From Roseibium sediminis (GTDB lineage: Bacteria; Pseudomonadota; Alphaproteobacteria; Rhizobiales; Stappiaceae), in the NCBI RefSeq assembly GCF_008711325.1, contig NZ_VXDB01000006.1, positions 171,178 through 235,177 on the forward strand: a stretch of 64,000 bases of DNA, read 5' to 3'. The stretch's first letter is position 1. Each line of letters opens with the position of its first letter. Made by a program: the position numbers and the translations under genes. The notes beneath the pieces were generated by a model. That model did no database searches, was not told the origin of the DNA, and saw only the letters and a program-made list of their open reading frames with translations. Of this stretch, positions 1 through 12,263 are shown one piece after another.

Positions 1-587
1 TAACCTGTGCCCCACTCCCAGGTCTTTTCGTGCCAGGGATGGGCCTGCGTTGTGGAAACGCCCTTGGCAAGGTCCATGCCTTCAAGGCCCGGCCATTCAG
101 CGGCCTTCTTCTTGAGGGCGTCGAGATCGAACTTGCCTTCCGGGTTGTGCACGATCACCGCATTCGGAACGCCCTGTTCGCGAATGAGGGAGGTCAGGGC
201 ACGTGTGTCCACGCCGCAGATGGCAACGAGGTTTCTAGCCTTCAGCCATTCGTCCAGATGACGGCTGGCGCGGTAGTTTGCCGGATTGGTGATGTCGGTC
301 GCCAGAACAGCGCCACGGATACCGCTCTCGGCCGCCATGTTGACGGTCTCGATATCTTCGTCGTTCGTTCCTACATTGCCGATATGTGGAAAAGTGAAGG
401 TTATGATTTGTCCGGCATAGGATGGGTCTGTCAGGATTTCCTGGTAGCCGGTCATGGCAGTGTTGAAGCAGACTTCGCCGACCGCTTCGCCTGTTGCGCC
501 AAGGCCGTAACCTTCGATGATACGGCCATCGGCCAGCACAAGAAGGGCGGTCGCCGGTTGCGTGGACCATGCGTCTGCAGTCGTCAT
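1..587 (-). CDS. carA: Carbamoyl-phosphate synthase small subunit (N-terminal part, cut by window edge)
   Basis: The small subunit is the glutaminase that supplies ammonia to CarB for carbamoyl phosphate, feeding arginine and pyrimidine synthesis in the cytosol. Reading from ATG at 587, about 195 residues match the CarA N-terminal domain: a start of the type ALLVLADGR, then VCFNTAMTGYQEILTDPSYA, then CGVDTRALTSLIRE. The class I amidotransferase domain with the catalytic Cys lies beyond position 1 and is not visible. It is divergent from yqeY-dnaG-rpoD, an arrangement common in alphaproteobacteria. Identity is secure; completeness cannot be judged. Confidence 0.95.
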   Translation of the reverse strand, partial: MTTADAWSTQPATALLVLADGRIIEGYGLGATGEAVGEVCFNTAMTGYQEILTDPSYAGQIITFTFPHIGNVGTNDEDIETVNMAAESGIRGAVLATDITNPANYRASRHLDEWLKARNLVAICGVDTRALTSLIREQGVPNAVIVHNPEGKFDLDALKKKAAEWPGLEGMDLAKGVSTTQAHPWHEKTWEWGTG

Positions 588-829
588 GTCTTGTATCCAG
601 GTGTTGTTGGTGCCATCATGCGCTGCAGATAAGGGCAACTTAAACGGAAGAAAGCCGCGCCGAGCTGTCTGCATTAAGCGCGGGACTCTATGGGAAGTAT
701 GCAAAATCGTCAACACGGTTCCCTTTAAAAAAATGCTTTCAATTTCAATGACTTGTCTGTAGTGAGCTTTCGGCGCGTTTTTTGCGCGCCCAACTTGGTG
801 CTCCGAATTCGATCGGGCAGGAAATGAGT

Positions 830-1315
830 ATGCGCGAAAAAATCACTGCGGCCCTCAAGGCTGCACAGGATGATGAAGACAAACGCCGGATGGCCACGCT
901 GCGCTTGGTGCAGATGGCGATCAAGGACCGGGATGCTGCTGCTCGCGAGAACGGGCGGGACGGTGTTTCCGAAGACGATGTTCTTGAGATCCTGCAGAAA
1001 ATGGTTCGCCAGCGTGACCAGTCTGCTGCCGAGTTCGAAGAGGCGGGCCAGCTGGACCGTGCAGAACAGGAGCGGTTGGAGCGCAGCATCATCAGCGAGT
1101 TCCTGCCGACGCAGATCGATGATGCCGAGATGCGCGCGATTTGCGAGGCCACGCTGCGGGACATCGACGCTCATGGTCTTCGGGATATCGGGCGCTGCAT
1201 GTCTACGCTCAAGGAAAGATACCCGGGGCAGATGGATTTCGTTCAGGCGTCCTGTCTGGTGAAGGACCTTCTGAAGTCTTCCGCACCTGAGGCTCGGGCC
1301 GCAGCAAAGTCCTGA
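830..1315 (+). CDS. GatB/YqeY domain protein
   Basis: This 161-residue protein is a stand-alone YqeY: a helical protein related to the tail domain of GatB, the tRNA-dependent amidotransferase subunit. Its exact role is not established. Family features are the opening MREKI...ALK, the KRRMATLRLVQMAIKDRD stretch and the LERSIISEFLPTQID block near residue 85. ATG 830 is preferred over ATG 824 because AGGA at 819-822 sits 7 bases before it, and because relatives begin MREK. It lies between divergent carA and dnaG, the usual alphaproteobacterial order. Confidence 0.9.
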   Translation: MREKITAALKAAQDDEDKRRMATLRLVQMAIKDRDAAARENGRDGVSEDDVLEILQKMVRQRDQSAAEFEEAGQLDRAEQERLERSIISEFLPTQIDDAEMRAICEATLRDIDAHGLRDIGRCMSTLKERYPGQMDFVQASCLVKDLLKSSAPEARAAAKS

Positions 1316-1479
1316 CACGAGGCCGATTTCCACAGCCTTTGGGGTTCTGCAAAGAGCCTTGCCCCGGCCCACTTAGCGGCTCGGGAGGGGTGTGTTATTG
1401 ATGGAAGATCGCAGGGACCGTCTGCTGCCTGCTGAATCCAAACCCTTATGTGGACGCTCTCCACAAGGTTCATGCCGTA

Positions 1480-3459
1480 ATGCGTTTTGATAACCGCCTT
1501 CTCGATGAAATCCGTGCCCGGCTCAGTCTGTCCGATATTGTCGGTCGCCGGGTGACGTGGGATCGGCGCAAGACGCAGCCGGGTAAGGGCGATTATTGGG
1601 CCTGCTGCCCGTTCCATCAGGAAAAAAGCCCGAGTTTTCACGTCGATGATCGCCGCAACCGCTACAAGTGTTTCGGGTGCGGAGCGTCAGGGGATCATTT
1701 TCGATTTCTCACCGATACGGAAGGCCTGAGTTTTCCCGAGGCAGTCGAGCGGCTTGCTAATCAGGCAGGGGTTGCCCTACCTGCTCCCGATCCTCAGGCA
1801 GCGCGCCGGGAAAAGAAACGGGCCGGTCTTGCCGAGGTGTGCGAGATGGCGGCCCGGTTCTTCCAGATGGAGTTCTCGGCTCCGCGCGGCGAACAGGCTC
1901 GCTCCTATGCGCTTCGGCGTGGCTTTGCTCCCGCGACGCTTGCCGAGTTTCGCTTCGGATATGCTCCTGACAGCCGGGATGCGCTGAAGCGGTACCTTGC
2001 GACCCAGGATGTTCCGGAAGAGGTGATGGTAGAAGCCGGCCTCCTCATCAAGCCGGACAATGGCCGCCCGTCCTATGATCGTTTCCGCGGCCGGTTGATG
2101 ATCCCCATTCAGGACGAGAGGGGGAGGGTTGTTGCCTTTGGCGGGCGAACGCTTGATCCCGATGGCCAGCCGAAATACCTGAACTCCCCCGAGACGCCGC
2201 TCTTTCACAAGGGTGTCATGCTCTTCAATGCCCACAGGGCCCGTGAACCGGCCTTTCAGGCTGGGCGTGCGGTTGTGGTGGAAGGGTATCTTGATGCCAT
2301 AGCCCTGGCTCAGGCAGGGATCACTCACGTGGTTGCAACGCTCGGAACTGCGTTTACGGAAGAACAGGTGCTGCGTCTGTGGAAGTTTGCCGCAGAGCCG
2401 GTTGTCTGTTTTGACGGCGATTCTGCGGGCATATCGGCGGCGCACCGGGCGATCGATCGCATCTTCCCGGTTCTCAAGAGCGGTTATTCCTTCCAGTTCT
2501 GCTTCCTGCCCGATGGCATGGATCCCGATGACCTCATTCAAAAACAGGGTGTTGCCGGGTTCGAGACACAGGTCGCACAGGCCCAGTCGCTCTTCGATGT
2601 GGTCTGGGATCGGGAGGTGTCCGTCGCGCAACTGGATACGCCGGAACGCAAGGCAGCACTGGAAAAGCGGTTCGATGATCTGATCGAGACGATCCGTGAT
2701 CCAAGGGTCAAGCGGCGTTACCAGCTGGATCTGAAATTTCGGCTGTCGAACCTTTTCTTTGAACAAGCCCGTCAGGGGCGGTCTGGTGGCACCAAGGGTG
2801 GTGGCGGACGTTTTGACAAGCCTGCAGCGACCGGACGGGCTCCCTCTCCTGATACACCGCTCTACGGCACGGAACGGCTGGTTTGCGGCCTTGGCGTCAA
2901 GTATCCGCAATTTCTGGACCGGCATCTGGAGCGGGTTTCTGCGCTGGAGTTCTCCGAACCGCTCCACCAACGCTTCAACGATGCCATCTGTGCTCTTGTC
3001 AGCGATCTTGAACATACGCCGGTCTCCGGCCTTGTGGCGGGACTGGACGAGCCGCTGCGGCAATTGATGAGCGAAGTCGTGGGACTGGGGCAGGTGTCCG
3101 ATGACGCCCCTGCGTCGCGCCATGGAGCATTCTCTGCCCTTGCCCAGAGGTTTCCGCTTTTAAAGACCCATCCGCCGGAAGATTTCGTTGAGGCCGCTTA
3201 TCTGCACTTCCTTGATGTTCTTGAGCTCAAGAAGCTGGAGCGCGAACTTGAGCGCGAAATGGAAGCGGCAGAAACGGAACTGGACGAAGCCTCCTGGCAG
3301 CGCATGCAAGCGGTGACACAGGATCTGTCGCGGCGGCGGGAGGAATGCGCCCGCGAGGAAGCGGAATTGGCAGAGCGTGCCAAGAAAATCCGCGCAGCTC
3401 CGGTTGGCGCGGCACCTGCGCCGGCATCGCCGCAATCGCCCGAGATGCGGACCGGGTGA
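1480..3459 (+). CDS. dnaG: DNA primase
   Basis: The enzyme makes RNA primers at the replication fork. The 659-residue product shows the full DnaG layout. A CHC2 zinc finger has C43, H46, C64 and C67. The Toprim domain has E268 in the EGYLD motif and D312/D314 in FDGDSAG. The C-terminal helicase-binding region is charged and helical (about 560-640). ATG 1480 is chosen because the family starts MRF...LDEIRARL; an upstream GTG at 1450 would add ten residues. It sits directly before rpoD. Confidence 0.97.
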   Translation: MRFDNRLLDEIRARLSLSDIVGRRVTWDRRKTQPGKGDYWACCPFHQEKSPSFHVDDRRNRYKCFGCGASGDHFRFLTDTEGLSFPEAVERLANQAGVALPAPDPQAARREKKRAGLAEVCEMAARFFQMEFSAPRGEQARSYALRRGFAPATLAEFRFGYAPDSRDALKRYLATQDVPEEVMVEAGLLIKPDNGRPSYDRFRGRLMIPIQDERGRVVAFGGRTLDPDGQPKYLNSPETPLFHKGVMLFNAHRAREPAFQAGRAVVVEGYLDAIALAQAGITHVVATLGTAFTEEQVLRLWKFAAEPVVCFDGDSAGISAAHRAIDRIFPVLKSGYSFQFCFLPDGMDPDDLIQKQGVAGFETQVAQAQSLFDVVWDREVSVAQLDTPERKAALEKRFDDLIETIRDPRVKRRYQLDLKFRLSNLFFEQARQGRSGGTKGGGGRFDKPAATGRAPSPDTPLYGTERLVCGLGVKYPQFLDRHLERVSALEFSEPLHQRFNDAICALVSDLEHTPVSGLVAGLDEPLRQLMSEVVGLGQVSDDAPASRHGAFSALAQRFPLLKTHPPEDFVEAAYLHFLDVLELKKLERELEREMEAAETELDEASWQRMQAVTQDLSRRREECAREEAELAERAKKIRAAPVGAAPAPASPQSPEMRTG

Positions 3460-3872
3460 GGGTTTGTGGCCCCGATTCCTGATAAAAATTAACAAATCTG
3501 GTTGACCCGGTGCGAATCACACTTGCGAATCCCAAACGTCGAGCTAAATAGACACTTGCAGCACAAACGCGCCGCGACGACATGATGATCGGCGGCAACA
3601 GTCTTTCTGGCTGCTAGAATCCGGATGCAAGCGGGCGAGCGCTAAGATGCGCGGGCGCGATTGGGACACGTGTGCAGGAATTCGCCATGGAATTGGCGAA
3701 AGCGATGGCACGGTTAATTTGGACTTAAGGGACACAGCTTAAAACCCGAATCAGGAATCAATTTCCGATGCATGGCGACGCGGGCAACCGTTGTGCGCCG
3801 AAGCGGGTCGGGTGGAAGCAATTTGGGGCGCGCCACGGCTGCACATGGGCAGTCGTGATTTTGGAGCACAAT
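3460..3872. other. Intergenic region dnaG-rpoD, probable rpoD promoter region
   Basis: No convincing gene was found in these 413 bases. A TTGACC hexamer at 3501-3506 could be a -35 element, but no good -10 follows at 17 bases. A 7-bp inverted repeat (TTCGCCA at 3681-3687, TGGCGAA at 3694-3700) has no T-run, so it is not an obvious terminator. Regulation of rpoD probably starts here, but the exact site cannot be called. Confidence 0.4.
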
Positions 3873-5870
<1,998 letters not shown>

Positions 5871-5893
5871 GAGCTGCTGAGCAGTCCAAAAAG

Positions 5894-5925
5894 AAAACCC
5901 GGCCATTGTGCCGGGTTTTTGTTTT
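5894..5925 (+). terminator. Intrinsic terminator after rpoD
   Basis: AACCCGG pairs with CCGGGTT around an 8-base loop, followed by a T-rich run (TTTTTGTTTT). It begins about 24 bases after the rpoD stop. Confidence 0.85.
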
Positions 5926-5952
5926 GGCTGCCATTTGGCCGTAATTTTCGGT

Positions 5953-7098
<1,146 letters not shown>

Positions 7099-7170
7099 GC
7101 TTGTTTCACAGCGTAGACAACGCCATCGGTCAACCTGGGTTTTGAACAAATTGTCGCATCTTTTGAATGC

Positions 7171-7184
7171 TTGACTATTGTCAA
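7171..7184 (+). promoter_or_regulatory. FNR/FixK-type binding site upstream of ubiT
   Basis: TTGAC-TATT-GTCAA is a perfect 5-4-5 palindrome of the FNR/FixK/Dnr class (typical consensus TTGAT-N4-ATCAA, with the C/G variant common). A class II activator site centred at 7177.5 would put the transcription start near 7219, next to the candidate ubiT starts at 7222 and 7231. Oxygen control of the ubiTUV genes is inferred. Confidence 0.65.
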
Positions 7185-7221
7185 CCAATTATCCGGTGAC
7201 GTGTTTAGCTTTCATCGGGCG

Positions 7222-7752
7222 ATGACTCAGATGACTTCACTCCAAAGAGGCAGCGGGCCCAAGGAGAACTCCTCCCGCCTCGGTTTTCCGTTGCCTCTAT
7301 TTTTTCTTCAGCCCGTTCTTGCGCGAATTGTTTCCCAAGTCGCAAGGGATGAACCGTCCTTGTTTAACCGCCTCGGGGCACACAAGAAAAGCTGTTTCGT
7401 CATCGACCCGGTGAACATGCCTTTTGTCCTTGAATTGAAACCCGACCCGGACAACTTGTCATTTCGGGCGCTTTCGCGGCGGGACGTTGCTGCGTGCGAT
7501 GCGAAGATTTCCGGAAAATTCATGGACCTTCTTCAGCTGATTGACTGCGATCAGGACGGGGATGCGATGTTCTTTTCCAGAGGACTGGAAATCGCCGGAG
7601 ATACCGAGGCAGTTGTCAGCTTGCGGAATGCGCTGGATGACGTTGACGGTTCACTGGCGGAGAAGGTTGCCAACATGTTTGGTCCTGCCGGACGTCTTGC
7701 ACTTTCCGGTCTGCGGCGATTGGGCGGCTACTCGCATGCCCCAATAGGATGA
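7222..7752 (+). CDS. ubiT: UbiT, SCP2-domain accessory factor of O2-independent ubiquinone synthesis
   Basis: UbiT is a lipid-binding SCP2-type protein needed, with UbiU and UbiV, to make ubiquinone without oxygen. The 176-residue protein has the SCP2-like core (FVLELKPDPDNLSFRALS...KISGKFMDLLQLIDCDQDGDAMFFSRGLEIAGDTE). That matches the FQRRLVIEGDTE region of E. coli UbiT. It lies 7 bases before ubiU and three genes run together. ATG 7222 or 7231 are possible starts; a TTG at 7171 is rejected because it lies in the FNR-type site. Confidence 0.85.
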   Translation: MTQMTSLQRGSGPKENSSRLGFPLPLFFLQPVLARIVSQVARDEPSLFNRLGAHKKSCFVIDPVNMPFVLELKPDPDNLSFRALSRRDVAACDAKISGKFMDLLQLIDCDQDGDAMFFSRGLEIAGDTEAVVSLRNALDDVDGSLAEKVANMFGPAGRLALSGLRRLGGYSHAPIG

Positions 7753-7759
7753 GATCTAT

Positions 7760-8755
7760 ATGAGACCTGAACTTGTGTGCCCTGCAGGAACTCCAGCTGC
7801 CTTGCGCGCGGCGGTTGATGCTGGCGCTGATGCCATTTACTGCGGTTTTCAAAATGCGACCAATGCTCGGAACTTTCCGGGATTGAATTTCACGGTCGAG
7901 GAGATGGAGCAATCTGTTTTCTATGCGCACGAACGGGGCACAAAGGTACTTCTGGCGATAAACACGTTCCCGCCAGCTGGAAAATTTGATCTTTGGAAAG
8001 AGGCGGTTGACGCCGGAGGGCGAATTGGTGTCGATGCGTTCATTGTAGCTGATATCGGCGTTGCCACTTATGCGGCAAAGACGTTTCCGGATATTCGACT
8101 TCACCTTTCGGTTCAGGCCGCCGCATCGAGTTCTGATGCGATCCGCTATTACTGCAAAGAGTTTGGCGTCAAGAGAGTAGTGCTTCCGCGCATCCTTACG
8201 ATCCCCGAAATCAAGGTTCTTGCCGGAGAAATTCCTTGTGAAATTGAAACTTTTGTTTTTGGCAATCATGGATTGATGGTGGAAGGGCGTTGCAGCCTGA
8301 CCAACTACGTCACAGGGCTGTCGACCAATATGGACGGCGTCTGTTCGCCCGCTTCTGAGGTGAAGTACGAGAGGGACGCAACGGGGAACCTCTCAAGCAA
8401 ATTGGGCGAGTTCACTATTGATTGTTTCTCATGCAATGACAAAGCGGGATATCCCACCATCTGCAAGGGGCGATACCTGACAGATTGCCGGGATGGTGCT
8501 TATTACGCTTTCGAAGAACCGATCAGTCTGAATCTTGCGCAAATGCTTCCCGACATGATCGAAGCCGGAATTCATGCTTTCAAGATCGAGGGGCGGCAGC
8601 GGTCCCGCGCTTATGTGAAGTCGGTTGTGACTGCCTTCCGCAAGGTTGTTGATGCAGTTTTGGAAGGTGGAGTGCCCGACACTGCCGATCTGGTTTCGCT
8701 TACAGAAGGACAGAAGCAGACCGAAGGCGCGTTCAAGACTAAGAAATGGCGGTAG
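7760..8755 (+). CDS. ubiU: UbiU, U32-family Fe-S protein of O2-independent ubiquinone hydroxylation
   Basis: UbiU pairs with UbiV; each E. coli protein holds a 4Fe-4S cluster and the pair hydroxylates the ubiquinone ring anaerobically. The 331-residue protein opens PELVCPAGTPAALRAAVDAGADAIYCG, the U32 start. Cluster-type cysteines C178 (EGRC), C195 and C235 (PTICKGRY) are present with E. coli-like spacing, but the position seven residues before C178, a Cys in E. coli (C169 by memory), is Gly171. Extra cysteines C222 and C225 might replace it. ubiV starts 3 bases after this gene's stop. Confidence 0.9.
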   Translation: MRPELVCPAGTPAALRAAVDAGADAIYCGFQNATNARNFPGLNFTVEEMEQSVFYAHERGTKVLLAINTFPPAGKFDLWKEAVDAGGRIGVDAFIVADIGVATYAAKTFPDIRLHLSVQAAASSSDAIRYYCKEFGVKRVVLPRILTIPEIKVLAGEIPCEIETFVFGNHGLMVEGRCSLTNYVTGLSTNMDGVCSPASEVKYERDATGNLSSKLGEFTIDCFSCNDKAGYPTICKGRYLTDCRDGAYYAFEEPISLNLAQMLPDMIEAGIHAFKIEGRQRSRAYVKSVVTAFRKVVDAVLEGGVPDTADLVSLTEGQKQTEGAFKTKKWR

Positions 8756-8758
8756 AAG

Positions 8759-9655
8759 ATGACTTGTAATCTGACTTTGGGCCCCATTCTTTTTCATTGG
8801 CCTGCAGAGAATAAACTGGATTTCTATTCGCGTATTGCTGATGAAGCGCCTATCGATACCGTCTATTTAGGCGAGGTAATCTGTTCCAAACGAGCTCCCT
8901 TTTTTGAACAACACTACTCGGCTGTTGTGGAACGGTTGGAGCGAGGTGGAAAGAAGGTCGTTTTCTCTTCGTTGTGCGAGGTGGTCCTGAAAAGAGAACG
9001 CAAGGCTATCGAGGAGTTTTGTAGTTTCGGTAGCCATGAAATCGAAATCAACAACAGCTCTGCGCTCTTGCACATTGATGGTCGCCCGCATCGGATTGGA
9101 CCGATGATGAATATCTATAACGAAGAGACCATGGCGCACCTCGCCTCCAGGGGTGCAAGCCATTTCGTGTTACCTGTGGAGTTGCCTCGTGCATCGACGG
9201 AGATACTCGTTGCCAGAGGCAGGGAACTTGGTACTGGAATTGAGATACAGGTTTTCGGAAGGGCATCGCTTGCCGTTTCTGCTCGTTGTTATCACGCAAG
9301 GGCTCACGGACGGACAAAGGATAATTGCCAGTTTGTTTGTGAAGAAGATCTGGATGGCATGCCGCTCAGGACACTAGAGGGAAAACCATTCCTCGCAATA
9401 AATGGCATCCAGACTCTGTCCCAGACCTACCTGAACTACATAACTGAATTTCAGGAGCTGATAACGGCAGGTATAACGGATTTCAGGTTGTCTCCTCATA
9501 CTTGCGATATGGTTTTGGTGGCCGAGAACTTTAAAGCAGTCCTTGATGGTCGAAAGGACCCTGCTGAAGCTGATGCCGCGCTCACTCTAATGATGGGCGA
9601 TAGTGCATTTTCAAACGGTTTCTGGTACGGGCGGCCAGGTCATCTCCGTGTTTAA
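8759..9655 (+). CDS. ubiV: UbiV, U32-family Fe-S partner of UbiU
   Basis: The 298-residue partner of UbiU in O2-independent ubiquinone hydroxylation. It opens with LTLGPILFHWPAE and carries C42 (EVICSKR), then C177, C190 and C194 in a C-x12-C-x3-C pattern, identical to the spacing of the E. coli cluster ligands. The set is therefore complete here, unlike in UbiU. It is the last gene of the ubiTUV run; the next gene is convergent. Confidence 0.9.
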   Translation: MTCNLTLGPILFHWPAENKLDFYSRIADEAPIDTVYLGEVICSKRAPFFEQHYSAVVERLERGGKKVVFSSLCEVVLKRERKAIEEFCSFGSHEIEINNSSALLHIDGRPHRIGPMMNIYNEETMAHLASRGASHFVLPVELPRASTEILVARGRELGTGIEIQVFGRASLAVSARCYHARAHGRTKDNCQFVCEEDLDGMPLRTLEGKPFLAINGIQTLSQTYLNYITEFQELITAGITDFRLSPHTCDMVLVAENFKAVLDGRKDPAEADAALTLMMGDSAFSNGFWYGRPGHLRV

Positions 9656-9739
9656 CCACGTATGATCTGCGTCGTTGGCACGCTATCCTTCTGATTTGAC
9701 GGATGTAGTTCAACACTGTGTGAGATAATGTCTGGTCTA

Positions 9740-11200
9740 TCAGGAAGACTTTTCTCCTTCGACAAGCCGGCGTCGAAAGACAAACATGGCTGCAAGAGGC
9801 AGAAGCAAGAGGACCGCGAACAGGTAGAAGATCATTGCGCCGGCCGCTTCAATTGCCTGCTTTGTGATCAACTGGCCGTTGGCTGGATCAATCAGGCCGA
9901 TCGCGATGGCGGCCAGCCCGACCAATCCGCCACCAATTGCGACACCAGCGGAACTGATGGACGGGAGGATCGCGGAAACCAGATCCTGATCCCGCTGTTC
10001 AGCAGAATACATGAGGGCGCGATTGAGGATCTGGTTGCTGAGGCCGTAGCCCGCTCCGGACAGGACACCTGACGCGATAAAGAGCTGCAGCGAATGCGTC
10101 TCGACGCTGATGCCGGTCAGGAACATTCCAAGAGTGACCAGAACCGGGCCGATTACGAGATAGGCGAGTTCCGTCGAGCGGTTCTTGGCTTTTGCAGACA
10201 TCCAGGCGAAGATGGTCCAGGAAAAGGCGAGGCTCGCCGCAACATAGCTGGCCTGTGTCACTGAGAGATCCCAATAGACCTGCCCGAAAGTGGTGACAAA
10301 CATGCCGCGAACTGCTGCCGTCGTGGACATGACAAAGATGATGATGGTGCCAAGGCCGATCAGTGTTTGCGGACGGAAGGCGTCGGCGGGGAAAAGACGC
10401 TGGGACGCGGAACTGTCGCTTCTCAACAACCAGACGGCCGCCGCGAGACCCGACAAAAGCACAAACGATATACCGAGCACACTTCGCATTTCGCCGAGTG
10501 CGGTTAAAAGCAGAATGGTCAGGATGAGAAGTGCCATTCGCTTGTAGAGCGATGACTTGCCCGCTCCATCCGTCTCCGCTTGAGGCTTGCGACCAGCAGG
10601 GATCGACAGCAGGATCAAGGCAAAGAGCAAGGCTGTCAGCGGAATGTTGATCAGGAATGCTGCTCGCCATGTCCACAGTTCGCTTAGGAAGCCTGCGGAA
10701 ATCGGCCCGATCCCGGCGGCGAGGGCCCATATGCCGGCGAGCATGGCGAAGACTTTCGGCGCAACGTTCTGGGGAAACAGATCCGGGATGAGGGCGTAAC
10801 AGAGCGCGATGATCATACCTTCGCCAAAACCCTGGAGGGCCCGGCCAAGGATGAGGCCTTCGAATACGGGGCTTAACCCTGCAACGATGGAGCCGGTCGC
10901 CAGGATCGCCGTCGCCACCAGAAACGGCATTCGAGAGCCGTGGCGTTGCTTGATGGCTCCTGTAAGGCAGCCTGCCAGGATTGCCATCATCTCGAAGGAT
11001 GAAAACACCCAGAAAGCGCGGTCCTGCCCGCCAAGTTCCCTGAGGATGTCAGGCAAAACGGCTGTCGTTACAAAGCCATTGATGGCATGGGATCCCACAC
11101 CAAGCGCCAGAGCGAGAAGACCCGCTGTCGGTGTTCCCTGAAAGAGCGAATTCTCCTGTCCAACCAAAGAGGTGGGTGAGGGAGGCGCGGAAGCGGACAT
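9740..11200 (-). CDS. MFS transporter (drug:H+ antiporter type)
   Basis: A 486-residue inner-membrane carrier with roughly 12-14 hydrophobic segments. Family motifs include the N-terminal GFVTTAVLPDILRELGG, which resembles the TAxPxI motif of DHA exporters, LGRALQGFGEGMIIALCYALI in the fourth helix and WRAAFLINIPLTALL after it, typical of DHA2-like proteins. It probably exports a small molecule; the substrate is unknown. It is divergent from the outer-membrane protein gene with 169 bases between the starts. AAGGT precedes the ATG. Confidence 0.85.
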   Translation of the reverse strand: MSASAPPSPTSLVGQENSLFQGTPTAGLLALALGVGSHAINGFVTTAVLPDILRELGGQDRAFWVFSSFEMMAILAGCLTGAIKQRHGSRMPFLVATAILATGSIVAGLSPVFEGLILGRALQGFGEGMIIALCYALIPDLFPQNVAPKVFAMLAGIWALAAGIGPISAGFLSELWTWRAAFLINIPLTALLFALILLSIPAGRKPQAETDGAGKSSLYKRMALLILTILLLTALGEMRSVLGISFVLLSGLAAAVWLLRSDSSASQRLFPADAFRPQTLIGLGTIIIFVMSTTAAVRGMFVTTFGQVYWDLSVTQASYVAASLAFSWTIFAWMSAKAKNRSTELAYLVIGPVLVTLGMFLTGISVETHSLQLFIASGVLSGAGYGLSNQILNRALMYSAEQRDQDLVSAILPSISSAGVAIGGGLVGLAAIAIGLIDPANGQLITKQAIEAAGAMIFYLFAVLLLLPLAAMFVFRRRLVEGEKSS

Positions 11201-11369
11201 GGCGAATACCTTATAAAGAAATAATTGACTTTCTTTATGATGCGTCTAATTTGAAAAGTAAAACATTATTTTATTTATGCGCGTTTTCTGTGGACCCACG
11301 CTTCTTGGTTGAGCGCAGATCGGTCGGCGGTGTATCGTCTGCCAAGATTATCGGGGTGTGGAGACGCAA

Positions 11370-12152
11370 ATGCGTTCGTTTTTATCTGGTTCAATTTTAT
11401 CAGTTTGTCTGGTCGCGGCTGGTCAGGGTCTTTCCGGCGCTGCTTATGCAGAGGATGGTGCAGCGGGCAAGTGGACTTTTCTGGTCGCTCCCTACCTTCT
11501 TGCACCGACAATTTCCGGTGATGCGAAGATCGGGCGCCTGCCGACGACAACTCTGAATGTTTCTCCGGGCACGATCTTTGAAAACCTGCATCTGGGTGCC
11601 ATGGGGCATTTCGAGGCACTTTATGACGACCGGTTCGGCATTGCGGTTGACGTTGCCTATATGAACCTTGGTTCGGGCAGGACCTTTCCCGCCGTTGGCG
11701 GATCCGTGAAAGCCAATGTCAAACAGACCGTCAGTGAGGTGTTTGCCGGATATCGGGTCTGGAAGCAGGACAAGAACTGGGTCGAAGCCTATGTCGGTGG
11801 ACGCTGGTGGATCAACGAACTGGGAGTTCGGGCCGCTCTGCCTGCAAATGCCTTTTCCCATACGATCACTGAGAGCTGGGTTGATCCGGTCATCGGTGTC
11901 CGGGGGCAGGCATTCCTGTCGGACGACTGGTCGCTCTATGGCAGCGCCAATATCGGCGGGTTTGGCGTCGCGTCCGACTTTACCTGGGGCCTGCAGGCCG
12001 GGGTTGGCTATCATTTCAGCGAAAGCGTCTCCGCACAGCTGCAATACAAGGCGACAGCCGTGGATTACGACAACGGCAAATCCGGTGCAGATGCCTTTTC
12101 CTACAACACGATCACACATGGACCGATGGCGGGTCTGGTCTTCCGGTTTTAG
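11370..12152 (+). CDS. Outer-membrane beta-barrel protein
   Basis: A 260-residue exported protein. Residues 1-22 form a signal peptide ending AAYA before EDG. The rest alternates hydrophobic and polar residues, as in a small beta-barrel, with many aromatic residues and a terminal Phe (GLVFRF), a usual assembly signal. Similar proteins are annotated as hypothetical outer-membrane proteins; no transport role can be named. ATG 11370 has GGAG six bases ahead and gives the signal peptide; the GTG at 11358 is less likely. Confidence 0.75.
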   Translation: MRSFLSGSILSVCLVAAGQGLSGAAYAEDGAAGKWTFLVAPYLLAPTISGDAKIGRLPTTTLNVSPGTIFENLHLGAMGHFEALYDDRFGIAVDVAYMNLGSGRTFPAVGGSVKANVKQTVSEVFAGYRVWKQDKNWVEAYVGGRWWINELGVRAALPANAFSHTITESWVDPVIGVRGQAFLSDDWSLYGSANIGGFGVASDFTWGLQAGVGYHFSESVSAQLQYKATAVDYDNGKSGADAFSYNTITHGPMAGLVFRF

Positions 12153-12263
12153 GAAAGAAAAAACCAACCAATGTGTTGATTGCGAAAGAGCTGTGAACCT
12201 TGTTGCAATGTGCTGGGTGTGGCGTCAGTCTTCACCCGGCTGGTTTTGACATGAGGAGGAAAC

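Noticed and set aside
30..632. Long plus-strand reading frame (200 codons) over the first 600 bases
   Set aside because: It lies opposite carA, whose protein sequence matches the family clearly. The plus reading has no family features.
7171..7221. TTG 7171 as the start of ubiT
   Set aside because: The TTG is part of the FNR-type palindrome and would put the start upstream of the likely transcription start.
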